A stretch of 64,000 nt of DNA, taken from assembly GCA_032622095.1 (NCBI GenBank), contig CP136064.1, positions 212,242,205-212,306,204 of the forward strand, read 5' to 3'. The DNA comes from Siphonodentalium dalli. Lineage: Eukaryota > Mollusca > Scaphopoda > Gadilida > Siphonodentaliidae. This document shows positions 10,252 through 22,111 of this stretch, one piece after another. Below the pieces are notes generated by a model that was given only the letters and a program-made list of their open reading frames with translations, did no database searches and was not told where the DNA came from. The stretch's first letter is position 1. Every line of letters starts with the position of its first letter. The position numbers were made by a program, and so were the translations under genes.

Positions 10252-11019
10252 TATCAATATCATTATTGAGATCAATATCTCAATATATTTTATCTCACGT
10301 GAATATCTAAGATTTATCCACGCTTGTGATTGGTTGCTTGACATTCACTATTATCGATAGTGTCGTTCACGACATGATAGTTGACTTTTAGCACACCCAC
10401 TATCACTTGGAAAATCCAGAAATTTATATTTAGCATGCCCACTATTCCGGGAGGTAATTTGAAAGTCATCTCCGCCTCGCTGCAAAATTTCAACATCTTT
10501 TTATCCGAAATGTCTTTGTAATCGATAACTAGAGCACAATAAATGATCGTAAGCAAATTTTTTATGTTATTTGTGATGTTTTACACATGTTTGATGTGGC
10601 GATTTATCATGTTCCTTTCTCTGCTGATCACAATATTGCTTCGTTATTTTTGTCTATTTCCTAAGTTAGCGCTACTAAATTTTCTGAAAGAATCCAGTTT
10701 GTTTTCAGTAAAAAAAAAATTGTTTTGAACTGATGTCATTATTTATTAACAACAACAACAACGACGTCTGATTTCCATTGCTAGTCAAAATGGCAACAAT
10801 AATTCCTGAGAAAGAAAATTTAAGATTTGCCTAATTAGAAGCCGGGCAATTTATTGAAGAAAATTTGACAAGCAAAAAAACAAAAGAAACAAAAAAATTT
10901 GCACTGAAAATGTTTAAATTGTTCTGCAATGAAAAGGGAATTATTATTACATGCGAATATAGATGATTGTGAATTGTTTGACATTATGGGTCCTGGGACA
11001 GAATGAAAAACACATGATA
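10252..11019. other. Intron 8 stretch without recognised gene
   Basis: Open frames of 80 codons or fewer occur on both strands but show no family motif and no splice context. A short AAC trinucleotide run is at about 10749-10764. Confidence 0.5.
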
Positions 11020-11170
11020 AAAATATAATAAATATAGCATGGCTTGTCGGTGACTATGCCAAAAGAGTGGTCCTCGGTGGAGGAATACTCCCCTCGGACG
11101 ACTATTTTGGCATAGTCGCTCAATATTTATATATAATGGGCTCCAAGCCGTGCAATATTTATACAATACG
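11020..11170. repeat. Foldback element in intron 8
   Basis: Inverted repeat with GCATGGCTTG against CAAGCCGTGC and an inner pair GACTATGCCAAAA against TTTTGGCATAGTC, around a GC-rich centre near 11070-11100. Single copy in the window. Confidence 0.6.
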
Positions 11171-11647
11171 CTTGTAACAGTACAAACATACTACGGGTTA
11201 CCTAAACACAAACCAGAGAACGAAAATTAGGTTACTCAAAAGTTTTAAAATGTGCAGGCCTGTATAAGCCATCATAACTTGAGTAACTATCATGTTTGTT
11301 ATCTCCTAAAATAGCCAATTGATTGCACCATGCATGGGAAATCCAGGTATAAAATTAGCAAATACGTAAGTTTGCGAGTTGAGAACTGAACTGTGAATGC
11401 TCATCATTTGTAATTATCCCACTTCACTACTTCCTTCCTTCCTTCCGTGTATGTTCAGAGCTGAGAACTGAACTGTGAATGCCCATAATTTGTAATTGTC
11501 CTACTATTCACTTCACAACTTTCTTCCAAATGAGTCTGTTTGTGCAAAACGAGATTGCAGACGACCAAATTAAGAATTTGACATAATTCCTTTATGAATG
11601 TCAAATGTCAAATCATGTCACCAGATGTTCAGCGGCAATAGGTATTA

Positions 11648-12170
11648 GAGGCACGGGCGGCGTTCGTTGTAGAAATATTCATATTTGTTCAAATCACCAT
11701 CAACGGAAGGAATATTAAAATATATATAGTTTTGTTCATATGCCAATCATAATCAGTGCATAATAGTATACTGTCGTCAAGACGTACGCTGGTGTACGTA
11801 AACAAGAACCTTCTCGTATTACAGAAGTTTTGCTTCTGTTTACATAACACAGCGCAATTCTATTGGTCAATCACACACACATAATATAAACGCTCTTTAT
11901 TATTTCCATATCAGGAAAACAGTAACAAATAACGCTCTTTATGTTTACCATACCCAGATCTAAACAAAAGCCAGGAAAAGTAACGTATTTTGCTTTTGTT
12001 TACATAACAAAGGAAAAACATTTGACAATACCATACTGTTTATGCCATATTTCTGATTGGTATCAGAACAAAGTCTGTCTATATTTAACTATTCTTTCTG
12101 TTTATGGCGGTTTTCGACGGAGCTGAAAATTTTAACACCGCCAATGCTGCCCATATCTTTAAGTATTATA
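11648..12170. repeat. Dispersed repeat S, copy 1
   Basis: About 500 bases closely matching 32021-32495, starting at GCACGGGCGGCGTTCGTTG and running through ACAGAAGTTTTGCTTCTG and two AACGCTCTTTAT words. No terminal inverted repeat seen. Ends 37 bases from the exon 8 donor. Confidence 0.8.
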
Positions 12171-12206
12171 GAGTTAAGCAAGGTCATACTGCAATGGAAC
12201 ACATAC

Positions 12207-12414
12207 CAAATTATATTGGAGGTAGACCCAGCTTTGAGGAAATATAGACAGGAAGAGCACGATGCCGATGAAGAGGGTCACAATAACAGCAACAATCAAG
12301 ACGACTCTAGCTCGGCTGAGATTACGACGCCTCACGCATTTCGATGTTTTTTCACACATGCAGCTGAATGGTCCCGCCCATGAGCAATCTGTCTCCCCAT
12401 CATCTGATCTCGCC
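12207..12414 (-). CDS. Coding exon 8, membrane helix of the SPFH-like protein
   Basis: Acceptor TTATAATTGATCAG before 12414, donor AATTTG|GTATGTG; 208 bases, phase 2 to phase 0. Residues 189-257: ARSDDGETDCSWAGPFSCMC, EKTSKCVRRRNLSRARVVLI, VAVIVTLFIGIVLFLSIF, PQSWVYLQYNL. A single hydrophobic helix (about 225-246) preceded by RRR and RAR places the N-terminus in the cytosol by the positive-inside rule. C206 and C208 next to the membrane are candidates for palmitoylation (inference). Confidence 0.87.
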
Positions 12415-12463
12415 CTGATCAATTATAAAGTGTAAAATTGTAAAATAAGTTTCAATCCTCAAA

Positions 12464-12571
12464 TTAACCCTTTCAGTGCCAAGTCAGATTTTTGTATCAA
12501 CCCATATTTCCTTGATCATTTTTCAAATTTATTAATTATAATAAAATCGGACTTGGCACTGAAAGGGTTAA
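12464..12571. mobile_element. Family C MITE, copy C1 (minimal)
   Basis: TTAACCCTTTCAGTGCCAAG at left and CTTGGCACTGAAAGGGTTAA at right, with TTAA at both ends, as for piggyBac-type elements. Only 108 bases; inside GATTTTTGTATCAACCCATA. Lies in intron 7, 49 bases from exon 8. Confidence 0.85.
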
Positions 12572-12809
12572 ACATAGTAATGGAAATTACCACACATATT
12601 CATTAGTGTGATGAGCTTACAGTTGCTAGGTGACAACGCGTCTGCAGAAATACTTTAATTAGTTTTACAGTGCCTGCCTATATGCCATAATATACAAAAA
12701 TATACATTCTTTTCGTCTTTATTTATGGAAAATATGACTAGTATCATGCAAAAATGAACAAGGGTTGTGCATCAAATATGGTTCTGGAATTTTTTTTTTG
12801 CCCATAAGA

Positions 12810-13700
12810 TTGAATCTGTTCGACCGAGAATCACTAAAATGGACGAAATAAAGAACCATAACTCAGAACTAAGGGCCATAATTGAGGTAAAAAAAATCTG
12901 ACAAACCTGTTGTTTTTTTTATCTCAATCAAGATATTGTTGTGTGAAGATCCATATACCCAATATGAATTTGAAAGATCCATATAGAAAATATGAATAAA
13001 TTTGGTTGACATTTGTTCAAGTTATCGCACTAACAGACATCAAATTACTATAAATAGAAACAAGTGGCATAATTCTGGTTACAAAGTTGGTTGTGTATAA
13101 CTGTCACACATGAGAATTAACTAACATACCAAAAATTGTCAGTATCCATCAATAAACGGCTATGTTATATAGGTTTGTTGCCGCCTGCCAACCGTCACTT
13201 GTTATATCAAGTTTTTATAAAAACATGACTAAAATTAGTGTTATAATCATGGATGAAATCCGATGAATTTGTGGACCACATGACATATGTTCAAGTTTTC
13301 GCACTAACAGTCATAAAATTGCTAAAAATAGACAAACTAAGGGCCGTAATTCAGGTATAAAGGATTGGACAAATCTGGTTTTCGAACTGCTTCGAGATAT
13401 TGTTGTGAAAGATCCATATACCAAATATGAATGAAATTGGTTGACATTTGTTAAAGTTATTGCGCTAATGGACATGAAATTTCTCTAAATAGAAACAAGT
13501 GGCATGACTTTGGTTAGAAACTTGGGCGGACCCGATTTTCTATGTACAGCACATGACAATTAACTCACAAACCGAAAATTGTCGGCATCCATCAATAAGT
13601 GGCTATGTTATATACATATAGGTTTGTCGCCGCCCGCAAAATGACCTCCGCCATATCAATAGTCAAGTTTTGATAAATTTTTTTTTTGCTTGGGAACCTA
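12810..13700. mobile_element. Helentron-like element P5, core repeats only
   Basis: Two diverged copies of a unit of about 460 bases: AAAGATCCATATACCAAATA-like words near 12940 and 13395, AAATAGAAACAAGTGGCAT at 13054 and 13486, and CATCAATAAGTGGCTATG near 13150 and 13588. Sentences such as 'caagttatcgcactaacagac' (given in part) are typical of core repeats in bivalve Helentron-like elements. No terminal hairpin found. Confidence 0.5.
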
Positions 13701-13754
13701 GATATTTATTTTTAAAGGGTTTATGTAACCCCCGATAATATGTTGCATACCTCT

Positions 13755-14215
13755 TTAACCCTTTCAGTGCCAAGTCCGATTTTTGTATCAACCCATATAC
13801 CCTGTGCCAATGCATTCTCTTATATATGCGAGTCGACCATAGGTCGCCTCGCATATATAAGAGAATGCATTGGCCTAACAATTTTTCATCATTTGTTATT
13901 ATTTTTTACAATTTTTTACAATTTTATTATTTTTTCTTATATTCTTTAACAGACTTATTGTGTAGGTTTAGTGCCAGGGAATCTTACGTTTTTCATGGGC
14001 ATCAAAATTATTACTATGAATACTTCGTGATAGTTTTGAATTATAACATGCCCCTAAGGTTTTATCCAGTTTGTTTTTAAATTCGCTATAGCATGCTTAA
14101 GCATACCCAAAAATAATTCAACCCAAAAAAAACAATTAAAAAATATTTTTAGGGCCGATTTTACAGACCGTAAATTAGGGCCGATGAGATCGGCCCCTGG
14201 CACTGAAAGGGTTAA
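13755..14215. mobile_element. Family C MITE, copy C2, carrying the family B hairpin cassette
   Basis: Ends TTAACCCTTTCAGTGCCAAG and CTGGCACTGAAAGGGTTAA. At 13800-13880 it contains the hairpin cassette otherwise seen in family B (GTGCCAATGCATTCTCTTAT, loop CGACCATAGGTCG, complement). The rest is T-rich spacer and a GGCCGATGAGATCGGCC palindrome near 14160-14195. Confidence 0.8.
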
Positions 14216-14321
14216 GAGCCCCAATGAAAATCTCATTATTTTTCCCCATATATCAGGGGAGTTTTTAAAGGAATACCGCTAGTTCAGCTAACAAATCTGC
14301 TTCGAGCGATATGTTGCATAC

Positions 14322-14439
14322 CTAGCATCTTCCATCTCCATCACATCAATTGACCTTCTCTGATGTGGCTCCTGACCACTTGGGCTCCAGGTCTCGGGTA
14401 TAGTGGCATCATCTCCGTCTGCTTTGGCTGCATCATTAT
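14322..14439 (-). CDS. Coding exon 7, SPFH-like protein
   Basis: Acceptor ATATTTTTCCAG before 14439, donor GCTAG|GTATGC; 118 bases, phase 1 to phase 2. Residues 150-187: NDAAKADGDDATIPETWSPS then GQEPHQRRSIDVMEMEDA. Hydrophilic cytosolic tail; RRSID resembles a basophilic kinase site (inference). Confidence 0.78.
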
Positions 14440-15474
14440 CTGGAAAAATATCACACAGGTCCTTAGCTAATGGGTATGTGGCTGACACGGAGCCTGGCTG
14501 ATACGGACCCTGGTTCATACAAAGCCTGGTTCATACGGACGACCGGCCGATACTGACCCTGCCTTATATGTGAGAATTTCGGTGATGTTCTGGCTTGATA
14601 AATCATTTATTGAATTGTGTTCATGTCTGATCGGTAATCCCTTTACCATTGTATAAACACTCGTGTGTGATCCCTTTCTATCGTTGTATAAACAGACATG
14701 CGGTGATGAATGGTTAGTGATTGGTGATCAGCATGAATCCACTGAGTTTGATTTGTTGTGAAAACATGTTTGTAAAAACACAACCGGTATAAATTCAACA
14801 GATTTGTTGCTGACTGGCATAATTCATTTTTAATTCTACAATGTCTAACCATCTTTGCTTGGACATTCAGGCACAGATTCTTAAACTATTTGATTGTGAA
14901 AGTCTCTATCTAATAAAAACCTCATCGAAGACGCAAAAATGCAATTTTAATTATAGATACAGGCCAAGACATCGAACATGATGCTATGTCAGTCCATACC
15001 CCTTTTGAAAATGGAAAGCACTCAATCAGTGTTTGACACTCAACTGTAAATTAAAGTGTGAGCTTGTTGGAGTAAAATTATAAGATAATCATCATGCTAT
15101 TATAAATTTGCATTTTTTTTAGATAAAATGCAAATAGCAACACTACGAAATCTCTTACAATCGATATTTTGGTTAATCGTGGTGACAGTTTTGAAACATC
15201 ATGATATTTAAAATTGGCAAAACCGTATAACCCTACTTACCGGTATGTCGAAAATGTGTGATTATTCATCTGACATGATAGTTAAATTACATGTTACAAT
15301 CTGAGAATCTGATTCATGGTAACGCACTTATTGGTACATGGTAAAATGTGGTATTCATCATCTCACATGATAATTAACTTAGATGGTATAATCTGGGAAT
15401 CTGATTCATGGTAATGCACTTACTGGTAAATCGTAAAATGCGGGAATCTTCATCTCAAACGATAGCTAACTTAC
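14440..15474. other. Intron 6
   Basis: No recognised element. Words such as GGGAATCTGATTCATGGTAA recur at 15307, 15388 and nearby, so a local imperfect tandem duplication of about 85 bases (15240-15470) abuts the exon 6 donor. Confidence 0.5.
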
Positions 15475-15610
15475 ATGGTACAATCTGTGGCTCTACGTCA
15501 TCGAGGGAAATTTCCATGTTCTCTGAATCCTCCTCATCTGCTATCGGAGGCATTCCATCGATATCTGTTTCTACCTCTTTGGTTTCGTCGTCATCCAGAA
15601 GGCCAGTATG
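15475..15610 (-). CDS. Coding exon 6, acidic segment of the SPFH-like protein
   Basis: Acceptor TGCTCTCTTCCAG before 15610, donor ACCAT|GTAAGTTAG; 136 bases, phase 0 to phase 1. Residues 104-148: HTGLLDDDETKEVETDIDGM, PPIADEEDSENMEISLDDVE, PQIVP. Strongly acidic and probably disordered. Confidence 0.8.
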
Positions 15611-15787
15611 CTGGAAGAGAGCAGATAATCTTATGTTCCCTCATCTACCAAACAGGATTATCTCCCCTAATATACCACTAATTCAAACAGCTAAATGTAT
15701 TCAAATTCTGTTCATTTCCAACAACAACCCTAATGGCAGTGTTTCATGTCGAGACCAGCCATGTGTTTGATGTCCAGACTAGTTTCT

Positions 15788-16034
15788 TTAACCCTTCCAT
15801 GACTGGAGATTCCTGAAGTTTTGCGAAAACCCAGTGCCAAGGCATTCTTTTATATATGTGAGTCTCCCACAGGGAGCCTTGCATATATAAGAGAATATGT
15901 TGGCCAAACAATATTTGCCTTGACCTTGTAAGCCAGGGAATTCTCTTATATTTGCGAGGCTCCCGATGGGAGACTCACATATAAAATAGAATGCACTGGC
16001 ACAGGATGCATAATGCTGCACTATCGCAGCTCCA
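15788..16034. mobile_element. Family B MITE, copy B3, cut by a family A element
   Basis: Starts TTAACCCTTCCATGACTGG and has both hairpin cassettes, but after CGCAGCTCC at 16032 a family A element begins and the expected ATGAAAGGGTTAA end is missing. Confidence 0.75.
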
Positions 16035-16035
16035 A

Positions 16036-16416
16036 TGTTGTCTGTCATTTGCAGAATGAGGTCCCCAGAGAATGAATTTAGTGATGCTATCTCACTAAGT
16101 GGTCTATTCTCACAAATTTCACCGTCTGGGGACCTCATTCTGCTTAGGCCTCATCTTCTGGAAATTATCTCAAATTAACATTATTTTTAGTTACTTTTTC
16201 CATTCTGTTCAGTTTCTATATCCCCTAATTTGCAGAAGATAAAATGCATAAACGAGGCGAACATCACCAACTGGACTAAACAATCTGTTCCTAGGTCTCC
16301 CATAGCAGAATGAGGTTCCCAGAGGGTAAATTTGGTAATGCTAGCCCACAATGCGGGATAGCGTCACTAAATTCACCCTCTGGGGACATCATTCTGCAAA
16401 TGACAGACACACACTT
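16036..16416. mobile_element. Family A MITE, copy A5 (long form)
   Basis: TGTCTGTCATTTGCAGAATG at left and CATTCTGCAAATGACAGACA at right, with the standard spacer (CTATATCCCCTAATTTGC near 16216). The outermost CAAGCCT words are missing, which fits deletion at the junction with B3. Confidence 0.8.
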
Positions 16417-17119
16417 GATCAACAGCACCAAGCACAACACTATGAAGAACCCCTCCAGAAACAGTAAACAAAATATCTTAAATATAGTGTTCACATGATC
16501 AACCATGTACATGTACGTAGATTTATCAGCTATTCACTTTTGCTCTAAAATTATTAGTTCCACACCTGTGAATCCAATAATCCATTCATCAAACATCTGA
16601 TCAAATTCACCTTTGTTCACTGTGTTTAAAAAGACTAATGAATTAATTATGTATTTTTTAAATATGGCCCGCGTAAATATCATGAAATCTGATAGCTGAT
16701 TATCTGACAATGCGAAGAATATTTGGCGAAGCTGAATAGCAAACAAGAATCTTTAATTAAACAGAATTTCTTCCATGAAAGCAATAAGACGTTGAAGCCC
16801 AAGGAACTATTATATCATATCAAATTCATGAAAAACCTTTGCTAAATGGTATGGAATAATTAGATCATTTTACAAAAGAAATTGACGGTTGAATTCTAAT
16901 TACGTAAACCATAATCAAAGTTGTAGAAAACAAATATTACTCCACACAAAGTGGTGGGCGTTTCTTGAAACTAAAAGGCTGCCATGGCTAACCCTCTTCA
17001 TCCCATGTCTATAATTCTTGACAATAATGTATATGTGGGAGATATTTTGACTGCAGCTTATGATCAGGGATAACTTACAGATAAGAAGAGATATGATCCT
17101 ATCATTGTTCAAAGTTATA

Positions 17120-17286
17120 CAGTAATGCCCTAAATAATCGACTCCTTAACCACTGCAGAATTATGGGTAATTTTTCAGGATTTATTCGGAAATATGGCTT
17201 GTTGCCATTCATCGGAAAGCTCTCATCCTGAAAAGTTACCCATGATTCTGCTGTGGTTAAGGAGTCGATTATTTAGGGCATTACTG
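17120..17286. repeat. Family D MITE, copy D3
   Basis: CAGTAATGCCCTAAATAATC at left, GATTATTTAGGGCATTACTG at right; about 45 bases of the centre are missing on the right arm. Confidence 0.85.
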
Positions 17287-17334
17287 TTGGACTAACTTCA
17301 ATATCAAATTGTTCAAAACTGATATTATATGTCA

Positions 17335-18842
17335 TTAACCCTTCCATGACTGAGGGGATTTCTGAAATTTTGAGCAAACGCTGAGCAAATTCATTCTCTT
17401 ATATATGAGAGTCTCCCATAGGGAGTCTCATATATATAAGAGAATACATTGGCTTAACAATATTTCATTGACCTTGTAAGCCAGTGCATTCTCTTCTATA
17501 TGTGAGGCTGACCATATGGGAGACTCTATCGCATATATAAGAGAATTCACTGGCACAGGATCTAACTCTTTCACTGCCGATCGCGACTACAGTCGAATTA
17601 CCCATACACTGCCGATAGCAACTTGAGTCGAAATCGGGTACATGCTGACAGCAGGACGGGTACATGTGGTGTAAATATGGTCGTCCAGTGAATATGACGC
17701 ATATGAGTTCCAGGGATGGGCACATACATGACATTTTTATAAGTTCCAGACTATATAACACTAGGAAACGTGTGAGATTCTGCAGATAAGAGGTATTCTC
17801 TGTATATAGGACTATATAACGCGAACCGTTATATAAGGGCACTTGGTGATGTCATGGTCACGTGGTCTTTTCATAGGTCACGTGTGTATCTCTAGTTATC
17901 ACATTTTTACCAATAATATAAAATGGAAACTCAAATACAACAACCTACACAATATGATATGTTCATCAAATGATTATAACATGATGAAGTCGGAAAATAC
18001 CCAAAACATACGGCCATACTAGTGTTATATGTAGATCCAAGATGGCCACCAAGGTCACGTGACCAATTTGAGGTGGCCTATGTGGCTCCAAAATATCAAC
18101 ATGTCTATATGGTCCAACAACAGAAGTCAGACATTTACGATATATTGAAATGTTAATGCAATACCCGCACCTATACATGTGTGTACATGGTATATGTCAC
18201 CACTCACGCATATATAGGTTCATGGTAATCACCACGGTCACATGACCTATTCAAATTTGGGTATATATAGCACATTTTGTACGGGTATGGGTCCCTCCCT
18301 GAAAGATGACAACTAACATGAGAAATAAATGTTGAGAATGACCAATTTCTGGCAATTTTCTGCTTCGATAGCACCCATATATGCATGAATAGCCATTAAC
18401 AGCCATTAGTGTGTAAACCAAGATGGTCGCCAAGGTCACGTGACCTCTATGGTGGTGGCGTGAGTTGTTATGAACTTGCGATGCCTATGTCTAGTCACAT
18501 ATGAAGTTTCAACACATTATTCCAAGCGATACTTGAGATACCCTATGTTACTTATTATACACCCATAATGTATTCTATACATTGTATACATGTATTGTAT
18601 GCTTGGCAGTGGGGAATCCGTCTGTGGTGCTGAGTGGCAGTGAAAGAGTTAATGCTGCACCATATAAGTGTCGCATATATAAGAAAATACATTGGCCTAA
18701 CAATATTTACATTGACCTTGTAAGCCAGTGCATTCTCTTATATATGTGAGGCTCCCTGTGGGAGACTTGGATATATAAGAGAATGCACTGGCACAGGATA
18801 TTTAATGCTGCACCAGCACAGCTCCCACCATGAAAGGGTTAA
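17335..18842. mobile_element. Family B MITE B4, split by a nested element
   Basis: Begins TTAACCCTTCCATGACTG and ends CCATGAAAGGGTTAA. Cassettes are at 17390-17460 and 17480-17560, then again at 18700-18790, so this is one B element interrupted at GGATC|TTAATGCTGC, possibly followed by part of a second. Confidence 0.7.
17563..18652. mobile_element. Nested TTAA-type element with E-box palindromes
   Basis: Left end TAACTCTTTCACTGCC, right end GGCAGTGAAAGAGTTAA, inserted at a TTAA of family B. The interior (1.09 kb) is non-coding with several TATATA words and five copies of GGTCAC[GA]TG: near 17856, 17876, 18052, 18237 and 18435. Two of them are preceded by CCAAGATGG (18038, 18418). Confidence 0.75.
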
Positions 18843-19097
18843 AGCACTGTGGCAATATGAAGAAAGAATTTATTCTTGTGATTGTCAGACCCTGGTCTGG
18901 TCCCAGGATCAAAATAGGTGAGATGATAAATTTGTAACTTAGACTTTACAAGCAGCAGAGAGATTTAAAGAAGTCGTAGAATTTAAAACAATGAGAATCA
19001 GATTTATCTTTAGCATGGAACAATAAAGAGCCTTCCTTGTTAGTCTATTCCTGATATATAGTAAAAATAAAGAACATTCCTTATTATTCCTGATAAA

Positions 19098-19454
19098 TGC
19101 AGGCTAGCATCACCAAATTCACCATCTGGAGACCTCATTTTACTTAGGCCCCATCTTCTGGGAAGTATCATTAATCTCAAATTAATATTGTTTTTGTTAC
19201 TTATTCCATTCTGTGAAGTTTCTATATCCCCTAATTTGCAGAAGATAAAATGCATAATTGAGGTGAACATCACCAACTTCAACTGGGGAATTTCAATCTA
19301 ATCCTAGGTCTCCCATAGCCTTTGAGGCCAAAGCTGAATGAGGTTCCCAGAGGGTGAATTTGGTGATGCTAGCCCACTGTGTGGGATAGCATCACTAAAT
19401 TCACCCTCTGGGGACCTCTTTCTGCAAATGACAGACACACTATTTGCAGACTTG
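19098..19454. mobile_element. Family A MITE, copy A6 (left end lost)
   Basis: Begins inside the left hairpin at GGCTAGCATCACCAAATTC; right half complete to CACTATTTGCAGACTTG. Flanks share TTCCTTGTTAGT and CCTGATATATAGTAA (19036 and 19463), a direct repeat that may mark a local duplication. Confidence 0.8.
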
Positions 19455-19945
19455 TTCCTTGTTAGTATATTCCTGATATATAGTAATAATAAAAGCATTT
19501 GTCTCTCTTTTGTGCGAACTATTTAAATCAGCTGGAAAATTTGCTATAACTTTGGCAAGCTGTTTCACAGATATAAATATTTCGATCCGCACTGTGTTGT
19601 TTTTGGCTAGTGATTATCACATGAGAATGGATGGTGGAAGGATACCCAAAGAGCCTGTAACCAAAATCAACACGAGTTAGGCTCTATATTAATTACATAC
19701 CCCAAACACAAACAAAAGTGATATTATTGTGAGCTTTTCGGGTCGACATTTGTTATTTTGCAATGAATTTTGCTTATTAAATTCTTGCTACGTTGTCGTT
19801 AGCAATATAACTATGTCTTGGGTCTCATGGGGGAGTCCACGGTCGCCCTAGAGAGAACTATCGAAATTAAATGTACCACATAGGCTTAAACTAATAATGC
19901 CTGCAGATGAATAATTCATGCATTTATCAACCTATTTTAATTAAA

Positions 19946-20166
19946 TTAACCCTTTCATGTCGGAAGCTTCGCTTGTGCAACACTAAATATCTTGTGCCAG
20001 TGCATTCTCTTATATATAAGGAGCCTCGCATATATCAAAGAATGCACTGTCTTACAATGACAAGGTAAATATTGTTATTCAATAACAGAATGTCCCTCTG
20101 GACAATCATCAACATAAGTAAATATTGTTAGGCCAATGCATTCTCTTATATATGCGAGGCTCCCTA
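19946..20166. mobile_element. Family B MITE, copy B5 (truncated)
   Basis: TTAACCCTTTCATGTCGG end and first cassette present, second cassette cut after GCGAGGCTCCC. A short insert with TCCCTCTGGACAATC lies between. Confidence 0.7.
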
Positions 20167-20859
20167 AATTCTAAATTCACATGAACGTGACATCATTTGG
20201 ATATAAGGAATCAAAACAATAATTAAAAACATCCAGCAATATTACATAATATCAAACAAAAAGGAAAAAAAAGAGAGAGACATGCATAGCAAAACATTTG
20301 CCTTTTTGGCATATATATATTTGAACAATGGAAAGCCTGGAATATATGAGTGAAGGCTATACATTTCATATGTAAAGATGGCATTTTTGCACAGTGATAC
20401 CATTAAATACATGTATATGCAGGGATCAGTAAACTTTAGCACACCAGTATATATAAATAATTGATATAGGAATTAGTCTTGTTAAAACTGGCTACATTGT
20501 ATTAATATATTATAAAGATAAATGAAAGCAAATGATAATTATAAATTCTGAATTTCAGTGAACATCCCATGCTGTTATGACAAAAAACTTTTTTATTTCG
20601 ATAAAAATATTGTTCCGGTCAGTGACACTAGCATTATATCATGAACACATTGACAATCTTCAGATAATTAGGCAAAATGCTACAAACAAAAACATACGAT
20701 TCAATCAAAGGTCAATCACTGGATAAAATGGATAAAACCCAAATAAAACCCATCCTTTCTCTCATATTGACCTGTCACTATTCCAAAGATATTCAAATCC
20801 AACTGTTGGTACTTTGAGTAACTGTGCTAAATGTGAAGCAAAGATGGAGAATCTTGTTA

Positions 20860-21190
20860 TTTCCAACAAGGGCAATAACTCTGGTAACAATGAATGGACG
20901 AAACCCATAGTAAGTCAGTATGTCCCCCCCCCCTAATCTTGGCTATCAATATAACAAAGCCCAATCGAATCCGATAATCCATGCCTAAGTTACAAGATGA
21001 AATATTCATTCGGACAAAAAAATTATCATATTTGTAAGTCAGACAAGGGCCGTAACTCTGGTAAAAATAAATGGACGTAACCCATAGTATATGGGCATCA
21101 CATTCCCCAATATGTGCTATCACCATGCCAAAGGACAACAGAATCAAATAATTAACACCCAAGTCACAAGGTGACATACATGTATTCATA
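20860..21190. repeat. Core tandem repeat P6, two units
   Basis: Two diverged units of about 165 bases: AACTCTGGTAACAATGAATGGACG near 20877 (in part) and AACTCTGGTAAAAATAAATGG near 21054, each followed by ACCCATAGTA and later CAAGTTACAAGATGA or the like. Resembles the core of Helentron-like elements, ends not found. Confidence 0.6.
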
Positions 21191-21200
21191 TGAACAAACA

Positions 21201-21303
21201 GAGCTTTCCGATGAATGGCAACAAGCCATATTTCCGACTAAATCCTGAATAGTTACCTGTAATTCTGCTGTGGTCAAGGAGTCGATTATTTAGGGCATTA
21301 CTG
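21201..21303. repeat. Family D MITE, copy D4 (right half only)
   Basis: Starts GAGCTTTCCGATGAATGG and ends GGGCATTACTG, followed by TA. The left arm is absent. Confidence 0.8.
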
Positions 21304-21379
21304 TACTTCGGTGGTCAGAAGCATAATAAATATGGACTCCAGTCTGATAAATATTTACTTCTCTAAAACACTCCGATAT

Positions 21380-22020
21380 TTAACCCTTTCTCCACAGGTA
21401 CTCAGGAAATGTTCAGATCAAGTCTGAGTTTAGTGTGCCTGTCATTTGCAGAATGAGGTCCCCAGAGGGTGAATTAAGTGACGCTATCCTGTATAATGGG
21501 CTAGCATCACTAAATTCATCCTCTGGGGACCTCATTCTGCTTAGGCCTTATCTTCTCTGGGAAGGTTTCTTTATTATCAAATTTCTATAGAAAGTTTAGT
21601 TTCTCTATATCCCCAAATTTGCAGACGACACATTGCATAATCGAGGTTCCCAATGGGTGTACATCTCAATATTCACCATTTGGGAACTACAATCTGAGTC
21701 TATGTCTCCCATAATAGATGAGGCAATGCAGAATGAGGTTCTCAGAGGGTGAATTTAGTGATGCTAGCCCACTATGCAGGATAGCATCACTAAATTCACC
21801 CTCTGTGGACCTCATTCTGCTTATGGCAGGCACACTAAACCTCAGGCTTATAAAGAAAGCTATCATTTGAACATTACCCACCATGAATAGGAATTGCACT
21901 TATTATCTGTTCTTTTGTCTGTCATCTGCTGGTATTTCCTGAACATCGCCCCAGATGAATAATAGACCATTCCAAAGTGTAATTTTAAAACTTATGGGAG
22001 AATCAATTTAGGAAAGAAAG
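21380..22020. mobile_element. Family H MITE H3, interrupted by a family A element
   Basis: TTAACCCTTTCTCCACAG with AAATGTTCAGATC at left; ATAATAGACCATTCC and GGGAGAATCAATTTAGGAAAG at right. These are the words of H1 and H2. Family A copy A7 sits inside at 21419-21850. Confidence 0.65.
21419..21850. mobile_element. Family A MITE, copy A7 (long), nested in H3
   Basis: AAGTCTGAGTTTAGTGTGCC at left, GGCACACTAAACCTCAGG at right. Both differ from A1 in the same paired positions. Spacer with CTATATCCCCAAATTTGC. Confidence 0.85.
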
Positions 22021-22111
22021 AAATCTCTCATGTTTTCATGTTACATACATGTAGAACAAACATGCAGTGCAATAATAGTGCATCACAGACATTATAAAGC
22101 TCAGACTAATG

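Noticed and set aside
10314-10556. 80-codon minus-strand frame
   Set aside because: No motif, no acceptor or donor at useful places, AT-driven codon content.
15788-16138. 116-codon minus-strand frame
   Set aside because: Spans a family B and a family A MITE; the peptide is the translated terminal repeats.
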